Below, one piece after another: positions 63,698 to 64,000 of a stretch of 64,000 nucleotides of DNA (within the stretch, counting starts at the first letter, position 1; each line of letters begins with the position of its first letter). The stretch spans positions 1,099,160 to 1,163,159 of the forward strand of contig NZ_NEXX01000001.1 in the NCBI RefSeq assembly GCF_002174125.1, read 5' to 3'. The notes under the pieces are model-generated. The model saw only the letters and a list, made by a program, of their open reading frames with translations, searched no databases and was not told where the DNA came from. A program made the translations under genes and the position numbers. This DNA is from Acinetobacter populi. Its GTDB lineage: Bacteria; Pseudomonadota; Gammaproteobacteria; Pseudomonadales; Moraxellaceae.

Positions 63698-64000
63698 ATG
63701 CCATTAAATAGCGTCGAAGAACTTGTTGCCGACATCCGTGCAGGAAAAATGGTCATCCTTATGGATGATGAAGATCGTGAGAATGAAGGCGATCTGGTGA
63801 TTGCTGCAACCCATATCCGTCCTGAAGATATCAACTTCATGATTACCCATGCACGTGGTCTGGTTTGCTTAACCTTAAGCAAAGAGCGCTGCCAGCAATT
63901 AAACCTTCCGCTGATGGTTGACCAGAACGGCGCGCAGCACGGTACCAATTTCACCTTATCGATTGAAGCAGCAGAAGGTATTTCGACTGGGATTTCTGCC
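63698..64000 (+). CDS. ribB: 3,4-dihydroxy-2-butanone 4-phosphate synthase (N-terminal part)
   Basis: The gene runs off the right edge; 101 codons are visible. [20 protein letters not shown], the acidic [12 protein letters not shown] and [11 protein letters not shown] motifs are signature sequences. The enzyme makes the four-carbon unit of riboflavin from ribulose 5-phosphate. It cannot be seen whether a RibA domain follows. No FMN riboswitch was found upstream. Confidence 0.93.
   Translation, partial: MPLNSVEELVADIRAGKMVILMDDEDRENEGDLVIAATHIRPEDINFMITHARGLVCLTLSKERCQQLNLPLMVDQNGAQHGTNFTLSIEAAEGISTGISA

Noticed and set aside
1..64000. CRISPR arrays or transposase-bearing insertion sequences
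   Set aside because: No regularly spaced repeats with variable spacers and no transposase gene were seen.

Overview
The window looks like a chromosome segment of an Acinetobacter-type gammaproteobacterium. Evidence is the low GC content, the algZ-algR-hemC-hemD-hemX-hemY order next to argH, and a run of typical Acinetobacter housekeeping and envelope genes (phoU, tolC-like, ompW, htpG, a secreted superoxide dismutase, serB, ribB). No structural RNA other than one tRNA-Ala was found, and there is no CRISPR array.

Layout. 1-6.7 kb: haem synthesis genes and the AlgZ/AlgR two-component pair on the minus strand, then argH and yggX on plus. 6.7-22.5 kb: phosphate regulator PhoU, a TolC-family protein, a xanthine/uracil-type permease, a secreted outer-membrane-like protein, a Fur-box-linked periplasmic SOD, HtpG, OmpW, an antiporter, a hydrolase, a VWA lipoprotein and Tag glycosylase. 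22.5-37.3 kb: a large nitrogen-scavenging cluster for pyrimidines. It holds all rut genes (rutA,B,C,F,G, then rutR, then rutD,E), a second RutG-like permease, a Tsx-like nucleoside porin, a 3-hydroxyisobutyrate-dehydrogenase-like enzyme, an alpha-ketoglutarate-permease-like transporter, and two unassigned enzymes: an Fe(II)/2-oxoglutarate oxygenase and a xylose-isomerase-like TIM-barrel protein. 37.3-40.85 kb: sulfate-binding protein, a small secreted protein behind a Fur box, gltX and tRNA-Ala(GGC).

The pyrimidine cluster is the most interesting part. By eye, six transcription units in it start with the same 17-bp sigma-54 promoter pattern, TTGG-N8-WTGCT, and a seventh copy precedes the xanthine-type permease at 10.5 kb. 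RutR operators (TTGACCA-N2-TGGTCAA) are perfect upstream of rutA and between tsx and the TIM-barrel gene, and degenerate upstream of the second permease and of rutD. This ties the unknown TIM-barrel protein and the porin to uracil/thymine control. The oxygenase resembles thymine 7-hydroxylase in fold, so I infer that the module feeds thymine or another 5-substituted uracil (or its nucleoside) into the Rut pathway.

40.83-58.05 kb is an integrated element in the 3' end of tRNA-Ala, bounded by an imperfect 23-bp att repeat. It is P4/satellite-like: a tyrosine integrase with arm-site repeats, an unknown protein, then a tightly overlapping operon of AlpA, several small proteins, Bro-N and Rha antirepressor-type proteins, an Ash-like region, a CHC2 zinc-finger protein, a Toprim/DUF927 primase-helicase and a small end gene. 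The primase gene ends in a dense GGTAAC/GTTACC array that may be the replication origin. The right half carries an orphan phage tail tape-measure protein with no other tail or head genes, a small secreted protein and a class II Fic protein behind a duplicated hairpin region.

58.1-64 kb returns to core chromosome: VIT-family transporter, RcnB-like protein, SCP2 protein, serB, an AhpA/YtjB-like membrane protein and the start of ribB.
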